A stretch of 64,000 nt of DNA from Wyeomyia smithii. Lineage: Eukaryota; Arthropoda; Insecta; Diptera; Culicidae. The stretch is taken from contig NC_073695.1 in assembly GCF_029784165.1 (NCBI RefSeq), forward strand, positions 103,047,306 through 103,111,305. The letters are read 5' to 3'. The position numbers and the translations under genes were made by a program. Below the pieces are notes generated by a model that saw only the letters and a program-made list of their open reading frames with translations, ran no database searches and was not told the DNA's origin. This document shows positions 1 through 10,121 of this stretch, piece by piece; position 1 is the first letter of the stretch; each line of letters begins with the position of its first letter.

Positions 1-737
1 CCTTTTTTCTTTCGCTCTTGTGTAAGCACGGTCGCTTTGTCCTGTAGTTTTTGTATAACTTCGGCACTCATGCCAGCCTGTTCGATTGGCTGTGTCGCAA
101 CTCCACCAGCTTCCGATGCAACTGATGGTTGTGAAATAATGCTCGACTGAATAGATGTAATACCAGTCTGTGGTTTGAGAGTGGCCAAAGCTTCTCGAGC
201 AGCAGCCACTTCTTTGTTCAAACGTGCAATCACACGACAAGCAGCATCATGCTGATACAAAGCATGGGATAATTCCTGGCGAGCTGTTTGTAATTGTTGC
301 CTTTGAGTGTAAGCGTGTAACATTAGAGCGTCCCATTCATCCTGCATCATTTTGAGAGTTGCCGGAATGCTCGTAGCACTTGGAGGTTTCGGCCGAACGA
401 TTGGGGGAGCTACGAAATAAACCAGCGATAAAAACTAGTCGACGATTTGGGAGTAAACTATACTTACTTTTTATTTCAATTAAGTCTTCTGCTTTCAAAG
501 GCTCGCCATTTATAGGATCACATTCGTTTTCTACAATGTATTTTTCGATTAGGCGTTTTTCAAATATTGCTCCAGATCTAGGAGACACAACGGGATGTTC
601 CGGAACTTCGTTGGATACTGAAAGCAAAACAATCGATACAACATAACCACAATTTGCGGCATTTGTTTTTCTTTGGCCATCAGACAAACATAATTTGACT
701 CCCACCAAAAATACTTACTACTGCAAACGAGAGACAT
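1..737 (-). CDS. Prp19: Prp19, pre-mRNA-processing factor 19, 5' part of gene (3 exons, truncated by window edge)
   Basis: Prp19 is the U-box ubiquitin ligase and scaffold of the nuclear NineTeen complex that activates the spliceosome. Exons on the minus strand are 737-719 (MSLVCS), 617-468 and 409 to beyond 1. Introns are GT-AG (donor GTAAGT at 718; acceptor before 617; donor at 467; acceptor before 409), and splicing keeps the frame. The N-terminus is the U-box: motifs SNEVPEHPVVSP, EKRLIEKYI and DPINGEPL are visible across the exon 1/2 junction. Exon 3 continues with QDEWDAL, RQELSHALYQHDAACRVIARL and REALATLKP, the Prp19 oligomerisation coiled coil. The C-terminal WD40 repeats lie outside the window. 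Start chosen at 737 because it supplies the family's MSLVC N-terminus. Identification comes from family resemblance along the whole visible length. Confidence 0.95.
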
Positions 738-1047
738 TGCTTACGATTAATAATGACAGAAAGCGAAATGAGAAATTGTTTGCAAATCAAGGTGCAATAT
801 TATAAAAATTCGAAAATTGCGAATACTGTGAACTCGGCTCGGTGGCTTGTCTGATCGTTTATTACGTTTTCACCTCACTAAATGTTTTTGGCTTTTTTGA
901 CTGACAGATGGCAACTCAGCCTTTCCCTTATAGTTTTGCTATAAAGAATGTACACGGTAATGCGAAATGACTCAGTCGTGTGCTTAAATACGTAATAAAT
1001 GGATGTTCAATCCCGCCAAACTTGTTTTTCACAAGCCCTTTTGCTAT
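738..1047. other. Prp19 upstream spacer
   Basis: AT-rich sequence upstream of the Prp19 start. It should contain the Prp19 promoter, but no TATA box or initiator could be placed with confidence. No coding region seen. Confidence 0.4.
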
Positions 1048-1060
1048 ATGTAAACTAGAG

Positions 1061-1066
<6 letters not shown>

Positions 1067-1104
<38 letters not shown>
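1067..1104. repeat. (AG)19 microsatellite inside MITE TIR
   Basis: Nineteen uninterrupted AG units. In the sister copies this site is the non-repetitive terminal sequence CTCAGAGGGAGAGATAAGCG, so the microsatellite appears to have grown out of the transposon end. The Ser/Leu open frame over it is a translation artefact. Confidence 0.9.
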
Positions 1105-1108
<4 letters not shown>

Positions 1109-1497
1109 GCGAAAAAAAAACGCCAATTTGGCAACTAGGTTTCACATGTCAGAACTGCCAAATCTCTTCTCAAAGGGCAATGTTGACTAACTTTTTCATG
1201 ACGGTGGAAGTCCTGGGGAACAATAAAACGCATCACATCGTGAAGGTGTTATTAAATTGTTTTTTTTTTAATGTTTTATGCTTTCACCATAATTGATCGC
1301 TATTTTGTTGACTATACAAAAGGTTTGTGAGCCACCAGTTATATATCACAGTGATAAAACAATTTTGGAAAATTCTCAATTCATTGTTTAGCAAAAGAAC
1401 AAAGCAAAAGAATATATCCTTCATTGTACCTGATTGCAATACCTGTCAGTGTGTTACCTTTCTTGCTCGTTTGGCTCGAATTTTGACATGTTCACAC

Positions 1498-1983
1498 TAG
1501 AGATCCTCAGAGGGAGAGATAAGCGATGAAAAAAACCGCTGATTTGGCAACTAGGTTTCACATATCAGAGGTGCCAGATATCTTCTCAAAGCGCAATGTT
1601 CACTAACTTTTTATTCGGCTCGTATAACTGATGGTGACGGTGGAAGTCCTGGGGAATAATAGAGTGCATCACAAAAACCGTGAAGGTGTTAAATTTTATG
1701 TTTATGTTTAATTTTATATACTTTCATCATTATTCTGTAGACCATACAACGGGTTTGTGAACCACCAGGTAAAAATCACTCTGATGAAGCTACTTTGGAG
1801 CAATTTGAATTCATGTTTTAGCAATAAAACATGAAAAACGTGTAAAAATAAATATACTCTTTATTGAACCTTATTGCAATACCTTTCAATGTGTTACCTT
1901 TCTTGTTCGTTTGGCTCGAATTTTGACATGTTCGTTTGGCTCACAACACTCTCTTCGCATATCTCTCCCTCTGAGTATTGCTA
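1498..1983. mobile_element. hAT-like MITE copy B nested in copy A
   Basis: 486 bp with imperfect ~28-bp TIRs (TAGAGATCCTCAGAGGG and TAGCAATACTCAGAGGG) and a perfect 8-bp duplication GTTCACAC at 1490-1497 and 1984-1991. Body closely related to copy A and to copy C at 19155-20428. Non-coding. Confidence 0.88.
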
Positions 1984-2146
1984 GTTCACACATGGCTTAC
2001 AACATTCTCCTCGCATATCTCTCCCTCTGAGTATTGCATATGTAAACTAGCTTCAATTTCACGTTTTTAATGAATACCACCTCAATCTACTTGTACAAAA
2101 TAATTTTATTTGAAATTTCTTCAATCAACAAATCTGAAGGCTGTAA

Positions 2147-2311
2147 GGGGCCATCCACATACCATGTGGACAGATTTTTAACGATTTTGACCCCCCCTCC
2201 CCCTCCGTGGACAACTGGCCATATAAATTCTAAAAAAAAAGTATGGACCGTGGACATTAGCCAACCCCCCCCCCCCCTCCAAAGCTGTCCACGTGGTATG
2301 TGGATGGCCCC
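2147..2311. mobile_element. Harbinger-like MITE, GGGGCCATCCACAT ends
   Basis: 165 bp with ~25-bp near-perfect TIRs starting GGGGCCATCCACATACCA, flanked by TAA at 2144-2146 and 2312-2314. A 3-bp TWA duplication is typical of PIF/Harbinger. The interior has two C-runs, the second 11 bases. Non-coding. Confidence 0.75.
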
Positions 2312-2317
2312 TAATAA

Positions 2318-2470
2318 ACTCTTTGACCAAGCGTCAAATACTAGTCACTTTTTTACAGTAAAAATTAGGTCAAAGATAATTGTTTGCCCCTCTTTAATTT
2401 TAACATGGGGCAAACACGAGCAAACACCAAACATTATGTCAAATAAATTTGAACATTTGACGCTCGATTT
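2318..2470. mobile_element. Fragment of the AGCCTGTAG MITE family
   Basis: Shares the motifs CTCTTTGACCAAGCGTCAAAT and a CATGGGGCAAACACG/GCAAACA core with the intact element at 3014-3217, but lacks clean ends. Its right end runs directly into a fragment of the TAGCGAATTTC family, so the block is chimeric. Confidence 0.55.
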
Positions 2471-2661
2471 TGACCCAGTTTTGACCTGCCGTGCTGCCCG
2501 AAGCGCACTGTAAAATTTGTCAGCTTCAACCCACTACTGCACGTGCTAAGTTCGTAAACAATTATCTGGCATCTCTTTCTTACTTGCGTCTTAAATGGCG
2601 ATGACGTTTTATTATTCTTCGGCAGTTTTGCCCGCACACAGTGGAATAAAGAAATTCGCTA
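2462..2661. mobile_element. Truncated copy of the TAGCGAATTTC MITE
   Basis: Reverse-complement match to most of the element at 24611-24890 (shared internal motifs GACCTGCCGTGCTGCC and GGCGATGACGTTTTATTATT). Only one terminus, GAAATTCGCTA at 2661, is present; the other is lost at the junction with the neighbouring MITE fragment. Confidence 0.7.
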
Positions 2662-3013
2662 TAAGTAAAACGTGATTTAACAAAAGTTCCTATCGTTGTC
2701 CTTCGCTTTTTAAATCACGATTTAAAACTGCTCGAAATCGCCCATATACCAACTCTCATTGTATACTTAGAGCGAATTTTTATTCTTCATTTAAAAATCG
2801 AAGGATAATGAAAAAATCGAAGGATGGCGCGTGCCATTCGCGTTGACGGTGTTGCTGATATTTGTTTGGTTTCTGCGTGCGAAAAAGAAAGAAGGAAATA
2901 TTTTTGCTTTTGTCATCACGCACATTTTGACAATTACATACGAGAGTTCACGTAGGTGCGAACAGCCTTCGAAGTCTTTTGCAACGCGAAAAAACCGAAT
3001 AGGGATAGCCTTA

Positions 3014-3217
3014 AGCCTGTAGTACACTCTTTGTCTAATGGTCAGATATTTGACCTTCTGACATAATGGTCAAATTTATTTGACATCATGGTTGTTGTTT
3101 GCCCGTGTTTGCCCCATGTTAAAATCGGAGAGTGACAAATAATTATCTTTGACCAAATTTTTATCTGTCAAAAAGAGACAAATATTTGACGCTCGGTCAA
3201 AGAGTGTACTACAGGCT
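3014..3217. mobile_element. Harbinger-like MITE, AGCCTGTAGTACACTC ends
   Basis: 204 bp. TIRs AGCCTGTAGTACACTCTTTG at both ends, flanked by TTA at 3011-3013 and 3218-3220. A 3-bp TWA duplication suggests PIF/Harbinger. Further fragments lie at 2318-2470 and 33300-33337. It sits about 280 bp upstream of the PGM3 start. Confidence 0.75.
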
Positions 3218-3220
3218 TTA

Positions 3221-3493
3221 TAAGCTTTATAAGTGGAGCATGGTAAGCACCGAAAACACCGTAAGCACCAGCTTGTTTAATGCATGTTTCCCATGATTCA
3301 AATCGTTCAAAAGAGCGAGTTTTATGGCATGTCACTGTCTGTCGTTGACTGTAAAATCTTTTAATTCTGCTGACGTTGAAGTGCGATAATATATGTACCT
3401 ACCAGTTTCTTTTACGAGTCGGTTCTGCATAGGACTTTGTAGTTTCCGTTGCATTTTTATCGTTTATTTTTTCAGCAGGTTAATTTTCAGAAC
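3221..3493 (+). promoter_or_regulatory. PGM3 promoter / 5' UTR region
   Basis: Sequence between the MITE and the PGM3 ATG. The promoter and 5' UTR must lie here or further upstream. No core promoter motif could be placed reliably. Confidence 0.4.
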
Positions 3494-5426
3494 ATGACTG
3501 GTGCAACGTTCAATTTACGGCAAGTGTACGCTTTCGCTCGGGAGTATCACCGAAAAAGCGATAACCAAAAGAATATTCAGTATGGCACAGCAGGATTTCG
3601 AACGCAGTAAGTGAACGTTCTTGATCGCACAACAAAAAATATGCATTTGGCTGCAGCACTATCCAGTGCATGAAATTTCCCTTCACTCTATTAAGCCGTT
3701 TATGCAATTTTCTTATTAATACTATATCTTATCTTTCGCTATTTACACATGTACTTCCATTTCTGATTCAGTGCTGACCACTTGGATTATGTTATGTATC
3801 GAATGGGCTTGTTGGCGGTCATTCGATCGCGTGCTAAAGCAGGTCAGGTAATTGGTGTTATGATAACCGCGTCTCATAATCCCGAACAAGACAACGGTGT
3901 GAAATTGATAGATCCAATGGGAGAAATGTTGGAGCAACGATGGGAAGCTATAGCCACCGCACTGGTCAACGTCAGCGATGCGGATTTGGAAAACCAGGTC
4001 GCGAAAATTTGTTTGGACGAAGGTGTTGATAATAATGATCCTGCCAAGGTGTACGTCGGAATGGATACTCGTTATCATAGCCCACAGCTAGCAAAAGCGG
4101 TGTTAAATGGTATTGCTGCTATGAAAGGTAATGTGAGGGATTTCGGTATCGTAACGACGCCTATGTTACACTACTTCGTCACGTGCTCCAATACGAATAT
4201 GGCATACGGGTTACCTACGGAAGAAGGCTACATGATGAAGCTTTTGAAGGCTTTCAAAAATATTAGAGGAACCGCGTTTGAAAAAGACAATTATACTAAT
4301 AAAGTTTGTTATGATGGAGCAAATGGAGTCGGGTCATTAAAGATGCTTGGTTTCATCAAGAAATTCAACGGATATTTGGATGTAAAAGTTTTCAATAGTA
4401 ACGGAAAAATTAATTTCAATTGTGGAGCGGACTTTGTGAAGACTAATCAGAGAGCACCAGAAGGTTTGCCTGATACACTAGAACCAAACGCACGTTGTGT
4501 TTCCGTTGACGGAGATGCAGACCGCATTGTGTATTACTTTACGAACGAAACCGGTGTGTTCCATCTGCTTGATGGTGATCGAATCGCTACGTTGATTGCT
4601 GGGTAAAATCGTATAACAATCGTATAATTTTAGTTATGCTAAGTACATTTTTTCTAGATATCTGAAAACCTTGGTAGAAAGATGCGGAATACAACTGGAA
4701 ATGGGATTGGTTCAAACTGCATATGCAAATGGAGCATCTACGGATTACATTGTCAATCAGCTGGTGGGTTAAAAAGATTATTGCATAGCAATTACTGTTG
4801 AAATACGTTTTTAGAAAGTGCCAGTCGCTTGCGTTCCCACTGGAGTGAAACATTTGCACCATAAAGCGTTAGACTACGATATTGGCGTTTATTTCGAAGC
4901 TAACGGACACGGTACTATTATTTATAGTTCTAGTGCTAAGAGCAAAATCACTGCCGCTAGTCGAGATGAATCATTAACCACCGATCAACGTGAAGCGGCT
5001 AGTTTGCTTCTCCAAACCATTGATCTTACCAATGAAACAGTTGGTGACGCCATTTCCGATATGCTGCTTGTAGAAACGGTGCTTCACTATAAAGGATGGA
5101 ATTTGCAGGATTGGTTGAAAACCTATACGGATTTACCCAATGTGTTGACGAAAATCAAAGTAAACGATCGCAATGTAATTACTACTGCTGATGCGGAAAG
5201 GGTGTGTGTTACTCCCGAAGGATTACAGCGAGCCATCGATGAAATTGTGAGTAGATATGAACACGGCAGATCATTTGTGCGTCCTTCCGGTACAGAGGAT
5301 GTTGTTCGAGTGTACGCCGAGGCAAGTACTAAGGAAGATACTTTGAAGTTGGCCGCCGAGGTTTCAAATTTAGTGTACGACAAGGCTGGCGGCACTGGAC
5401 CGCGTCCAGAACAGCCGAAGATTTGA
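3494..5426 (+). CDS. PGM3: Phosphoacetylglucosamine mutase (PGM3 / nesthocyst), complete, 4 exons
   Basis: Interconverts GlcNAc-6-phosphate and GlcNAc-1-phosphate in the cytosolic route to UDP-GlcNAc, which feeds chitin, N-glycans and O-GlcNAc. Exons 3494-3606, 3772-4602, 4658-4763, 4815-5426; introns of 165, 55 and 51 bp, all GT-AG. Exon sum is 1662 nt, giving 553 residues (human PGM3 is 542). Visible family motifs: QYGTAGFR near residue 30; catalytic serine loop TASHNPEQDNGVK with the phospho-Ser at about 72; Mg-binding DGDADR at about 284-289; the VKTNQRAPEG segment; and the C-terminal phosphate-binding RPSGTEDVVRVYAEA from about 506. All key residues are intact, so the enzyme should be active. 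The first ATG supplies the expected N-terminus. Divergent from Prp19 with 2.7 kb of MITE-rich DNA between. Confidence 0.97.
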
Positions 5427-6187
5427 AGGAACTATATGATCATTGTGAACTGGCGTGTGCTAACAATAACTGCCATGACTTCAAACAGGATGTATATGTT
5501 TATCAACGACCAGATATGGGTTTTATTCCATCATTGAGATTATGTACATGCTCAACGTGATAGTTTTATTATTGACCTTCGAATCATTGTTGAATGTATT
5601 TTATGCAGGGGGCTCTTGTGGCTGTCAAAATCCATACATTTTCCATCTACCACTCATTGATTCTGGTACCAGCGTTTCTGGTACCCACTTTTTGGTTGGT
5701 TTGCCCTAAAACAAGTGAAATAGAGTAAACGTCCCTCTTTTTTCGGTAGACTTATTCTCGAGTAAATGTCGTTTTAGATGGAAAAAAACAAGAGCTCAAC
5801 ATTTGTTTTCAGTACAATGTGCACTTTCAATGAATAAGATAAGTTTTGTAAGTATTTGAAATGAAATATCACCGCCGTGATGAATATATGATTGGTAGGC
5901 AAAATGTTGACGTTTATAGGCCCCTGATATTATGTATATTTTTATTCGTGTATTTTATTTACCTTTAGACGCATGCGAAAAAATAAATTTTGAATCGACT
6001 ATAATGCAGTTTGCATGATTTGATTACGAAATCCTGTGCGATAAAAGTGCACATAATTGTTATATATTCTGGGTGGGTCCCCTTCAATTGAGCTAATTTT
6101 GTTGGGTTTTATCTTATCTTTTTATCAGATAACCTGAGAAACTGGTTTTCTGTCGAATTAGTATGAGGGTTTTCTATATGACAAATA
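5427..6187 (+). other. PGM3 3' UTR and spacer
   Basis: Non-coding after the PGM3 stop. AATAAA at 5982-5987 is the best candidate polyadenylation signal. Nothing else recognised. Confidence 0.5.
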
Positions 6188-6194
6188 GTTAAGG

Positions 6195-6510
6195 CACAGA
6201 CAAACAGACGTGCCACTCAATGACGATTTCATCGACCAGAAAAATAACGATAATTTTGAAATTTTGCTTAGTGGGCAATAATGCCGCTGGTGTCGCTATA
6301 AGCAAGCGTGCACATTCATTATCAAAGACAAAAACCATCAGTAATGCCGTTTGTGTTGATTTAAGCAAGCGTACATACCCATTAGCAAAGATAAGAACCG
6401 TTTTACGAAAATAAGTTAGTAGGCAATAAGCTCACATGGTGGCGCATGAGTGTAACGTTTCGACTAAGGACGAAGATTTTTTTTCGAAGAGGCACGTTTA
6501 TTTGTCTGTG
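6195..6510. mobile_element. MITE with CACAGACAAAC ends
   Basis: 316 bp with ~20-bp TIRs (CACAGACAAACAGACGTGCC and CACAGACAAATAAACGTGCC). Flanked by a 7-bp direct repeat GTTAAGG at 6188-6194 and 6511-6517. The superfamily is not settled by a 7-bp duplication. The short ORF inside carries no recognisable domain. Confidence 0.75.
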
Positions 6511-6525
6511 GTTAAGGGGTTAGTA

Positions 6526-6650
6526 ACGAAAGGCTGAAACCCGAAAAGCTGAAATTCGAAAGGCTGAAAAGTATGTATCATAACGAGAGGCTAAATGCAC
6601 AAAAGGCTGAAACCCCAAAAGGCTGAAGAAACGAAAGGCTGAAACTTTTG
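6526..6650. repeat. Degenerate minisatellite, AAAGGCTGAAA units
   Basis: Around eight imperfect copies of a 13-17 bp unit built on CGAAAGGCTGAAA, with variable linkers. Non-coding. Confidence 0.8.
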
Positions 6651-6750
6651 TAACTTGAATCATAATCGTTGAAAAATTCGGACACACGGATAGCAAATCT
6701 TTATAAGGTGACAGAGTTCAATGTTTGAGTATTAATTGGTTTGTGCAATG

Positions 6751-7041
6751 CAGAGATGCCAGATGTTTTTGAAAAATGTCTGCGACTGCTCGAAAAACCG
6801 GAAAAGTCTACTCGAAATCTGAAAAAAATCTATTCGTGAATTCGTTCGCGAAGGCAAAAGTCTGCAAAAATCTGCACATATTTTGAGATAACCTGTGCAA
6901 ATGTAAGGAGACTCTGACAAAAATCTGCACAAAATATATAAAATATAGAAAATCTGCAAATATCTCCAAATCAACAAAAATCTGCACACGGACTTTAAAA
7001 ATCTGCTTTTTGCAGACAAATCTGCACATGTGGTATCCCTG
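6751..7041. mobile_element. hAT MITE, CAGRGATGCCAGAT ends
   Basis: 291 bp. Ends CAGAGATGCCAGAT and CAGGGATACCACAT with a perfect 8-bp duplication GTGCAATG (6743-6750, 7042-7049). The interior is dominated by repeats of AAAATCTGCACA. Non-coding despite minus-strand ORFs over it. Confidence 0.88.
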
Positions 7042-7049
7042 GTGCAATG

Positions 7050-7478
7050 GAAAATCAATTTTCGGCAACATTTGAATCTATACGCACTTGACTCTTGTAC
7101 ACGTTTCCTAGATGATTCAGGGCGAGACGGCCGAAGCCCTTTGTGTGCGCCGGCGACCCGCTGTCAGAAGCGCTGGCCACCGCGCGGTGTTGGGGGGGGG
7201 GGAGAAGGGCAGTTCAAGCTGTTTTTTGTTTTTCATTTCACTGTGCATATTGATATTATCGATATTTTTCATTCAGAAATGTTGATAGTTCTAATTGATA
7301 ATACTGCGTTTGATAGTATAGAGCTATCCAATCATGCTTGTACTAGTGTATTGTACATAGGCTAGGTTCCGACAAATACCTTATAATACCAATATAGTTC
7401 ACTCTCGAATTCCCCATATAATTTCGAGCAGACGCATAGGGGACACCCCCTCTTGGAATAAAAAAGGGTAACTAAACT
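7050..7478. other. Unassigned sequence with a GC-rich patch
   Basis: The patch at about 7118-7210 is strikingly GC-rich and ends in a run of G; the rest is AT-rich. The patch resembles a degraded coding or LINE-derived piece, but no domain was recognised. Confidence 0.3.
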
Positions 7479-7483
7479 CATTG

Positions 7484-8356
7484 CACAGTGGTGCAGTAAC
7501 GTAATTTAGGCGGACATGAGCTTTTTGATGTGATTTTGTCGTTTTAAAGCAATAGTTTCTTCTAAGGCGTTGTTTCTTATACTCAGTCCTTTATTTATGT
7601 GCAAATGAAAATTAGGGTGGCCCTAAAATCAACGAAACGAAATAAAGTAACTTTTTTATTTGCAGAAATAATTGTATACATTCTTCGGTAAAATTGTAAA
7701 TCAACTAATTTTAAGCAACTTCGTTATTATTATTTTTTGTAGCTATTGAATTTACCGATTTAGAGCAATTTGACGTAACTGACCTTGGGTTCCAAAAAAA
7801 AAAAACAGATTATTTGCTTTAATTTTTCAGTTCAAATGTAATAACAAAGTTTTCTTCGTTTAACCTTAAGAACACAAAAATACGCAACTTTTGACAGAAA
7901 AACATTGTCGATATGTTGTATAGGTGAAGAGTTTTTATTTTTTATATAAAACGTTCAATAAAAACATATTTTTAAGCTATTGAGGTCATCCGAAGAATAC
8001 TCTGTTATAAAATTTAAACTGAAAAAATAAAGCCAAAAAACTGTTTTTTCGGAACCCACTCTAAGCCAGTCACGTAAAATTGCTCTATTTCGGTCAATTT
8101 AATGCTACAAAAGAGTTTTTTTTGTTGCTCAAAATTAGTTAATCTACAACTGTGCCGAAGAATGTAAAAAGTTACTTCTGCAAATAAAAGTTATTTTTTT
8201 ATTTCGCCGATTTTAGGACCACCCTAATTATCATTTGCACATAAATAAAGGACTAGCTGTAAGAAACAACTTCTTAGAAGAAACTTTGCCTTTGATATAA
8301 AAAAAATCGCATCGAAAACCTCATGTCCGCCTAAATTGCCTTACTGTACCACTGTG
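7484..8356. mobile_element. Transib-like foldback element
   Basis: 873 bp that is almost entirely one imperfect palindrome: the two ~430-bp arms are inverted repeats reaching close to the centre. Termini are CACAGTGGTGCAGTAA and CACAGTGGTACAGTAA, flanked by a 5-bp duplication CATTG (7479-7483, 8357-8361). CACAGTG ends plus 5-bp duplications are the known hallmarks of Transib, the relative of the RAG recombinase system. No transposase is encoded. Superfamily assignment is inferred from ends only. Confidence 0.72.
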
Positions 8357-8361
8357 CATTG

Positions 8362-9162
8362 TTGTTGCATTTCTGTGAGCGTATGACCATAGACTAAAGA
8401 GACATAGATATCCAAGTTGGGCTTCGCTGCATATAAATAAAAGTTTTTTCAGAGTTTTGAGTTCGACCGTAGTGAAGTATGTTCGAAATTGTAACCAAAG
8501 CCTTAAATCCAGAGAAGCGCAAGTATAATAATCGAAGTACCCTAGCATGATTACTACTTTAAGCTTATGAAATTTATTATTCTACGTAAAAATAAACCAA
8601 AATAATTTGTAAAATGACAATGAATGCAAAAACTGTTTGCGATGAATATTTTTTCGAGCAACTGAAAGGTATAAGTTATAACAATACTCATCGCAAAAAA
8701 AAATGTTTTTTTTTCTTGGTTCAAATTGACAGTCGATGACAGCTCATTCTGGTTCATTTTGACACTTACACAGCTTCGTATCCGTTTCTCCTAAAGACCT
8801 AGAGTTAAAGTTTTGCCGACTGAATTTCCGTCGATCTGGCAGCCATTCTAGAATTTCGAAGAACTAGCAACATTGCAAAAAGTAAAAGTCATTTCATGAC
8901 TACTCGTATTTTCCAGTTTCATAGTTTTTTGTTTCAATTTGTTTTCTATATATAGTAATGCAAAAAATGAAGTGGTGTTTTCTATTTTGATCAAATCGAA
9001 CATCAGGTAATTTTGAAAACATAATCTTTTTTCGGTTCTCCACCAATAAAAATTATCGCCGAAAATGGCTTGTGAATTTTTTAATAACAGAAACGACACA
9101 TATTTGTAGCCTAAGTTTGGCGTTTTGAAAATATCAATCCGACAAACAAAGTTTTGCAGTTC
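8362..9162. other. AT-rich spacer
   Basis: No gene, TIR pair or duplication recognised. Open frames here lack any conserved motif and one reads into the gypsy LTR. Confidence 0.4.
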
Positions 9163-9167
9163 CACTT

Positions 9168-9378
9168 TGTCGTATCGCAACCACATAAGTTACCTTTCAA
9201 TATGTTTACTTTAATCTTTACCTTGTATACAAACATACTTTGAACAAGGCTCTTACTGTAATCCAATGTAGATCGACAATAAACGACATTCCTACTCTGA
9301 CCGGCAACCAGCGTACACGGGTATCATTAAAACTCTGCCACTCGAGAACCTCCATCGACCACCAACAACGATACTACA
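9168..9378 (+). repeat. 5' LTR of gypsy element
   Basis: 211 bp, TG...CA. Immediately followed by GTTTGGCGACGAGGA, the position expected for the primer-binding site and leader. Confidence 0.92.
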
Positions 9379-10121
9379 GTTTGGCGACGAGGAAAATGAC
9401 TAATCCATTGGGTAAGTATTCTGTAAGGAAAATCGAAAGATATCAAAAAAGCAACGGATTGATGCTTTAGTTAATCTGTATGTGGTAATGCCGGGAATTG
9501 AACTAGTCGCTTTAATGTGGAATTTCTAATCTGGATCTAGTTTCATTTAGCGAAATGACCGAAGAACGGGTAATTCTGTGATGGATCAGTCGCTTTAATG
9601 CGGTGAATAAAAAAAAGCCTGATACCATTCTGCGTTAGAGCAGGAAAGAAGTTTCGATACATCGCTTCAATGCGGAAGTTTAAATCATGTTCAAGCTTGT
9701 CAGCTTTCCCTCCGATATGGAAAAAGAAAACACTCACAACCATACATATTTATGTATAAGTGATAGGTCGAACAGATGACGGGCTCAAAAAACTGTGGAA
9801 ATCAATTCTAAACATTTACTGGTATATTTTGCACTGGGAGGAGTGCTGCACTGTGAATGCTATAATGCGAGCCATAATAACCACCATTATGTGAGAGCGA
9901 GAAACGGAAAACTGACAGATGATAAAGTGCAAAGCAGTTTGATGTTTTACTCTGTTTTGTTTTGATTTTTTTTCATTGATTGTAAGTAATTTGGAACAAA
10001 GAAAAAGATTGCCTGACTAGGTGATTAGTTTCTTGAAACTAATGTAAAATTTGCATTCTCGGAAAAAAAAAACTGGAAAGAATTGGTGTAGTTATAGTGG
10101 TTTTGTTCCGATTATTTGCAG
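9379..10121 (+). other. gypsy leader with candidate 5' intron
   Basis: An ATG at 9396 opens a very short frame (MTNPL) ending at a strong donor GTAAGT (9412). A good acceptor TTATTTGCAG lies at 10112-10121. Splicing would join this ATG in frame to the long gag frame. Alternatively gag starts at 10124, or at the upstream 10097 codon. The leader also has three copies of a TCGCTTTAATG-like motif. Not resolvable without RNA. Confidence 0.35.

Larger units (their letters stand above)
1056..2039. mobile_element. hAT-like MITE copy A, split by an insertion of the same family
   Basis: Ends begin TAGAGATACTCAGAG on the left and read back as CAATACTCAGAGGGAGAG on the right. Flanks carry an 8-bp direct duplication ATGTAAAC (1048-1055 and 2040-2047), the hAT signature. 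Removing the nested copy B and its duplication leaves about 490 bp. It has no coding capacity. The left TIR has expanded into an (AG)n tract. Confidence 0.8.

Noticed and set aside
337..708. Continuous 123-residue minus frame as the Prp19 protein
   Set aside because: It reads through two introns; splice sites and family sequence show the true exons at 737-719, 617-468 and 409-1.
928..1134. Open frame with a long Ser/Leu run
   Set aside because: It is a translation of the (AG)n microsatellite.
7030..7365. 111-residue plus-strand gene over the GC-rich patch
   Set aside because: It starts inside a hAT MITE end, has no domain, and the GC-rich part carries a G-run typical of non-coding DNA.
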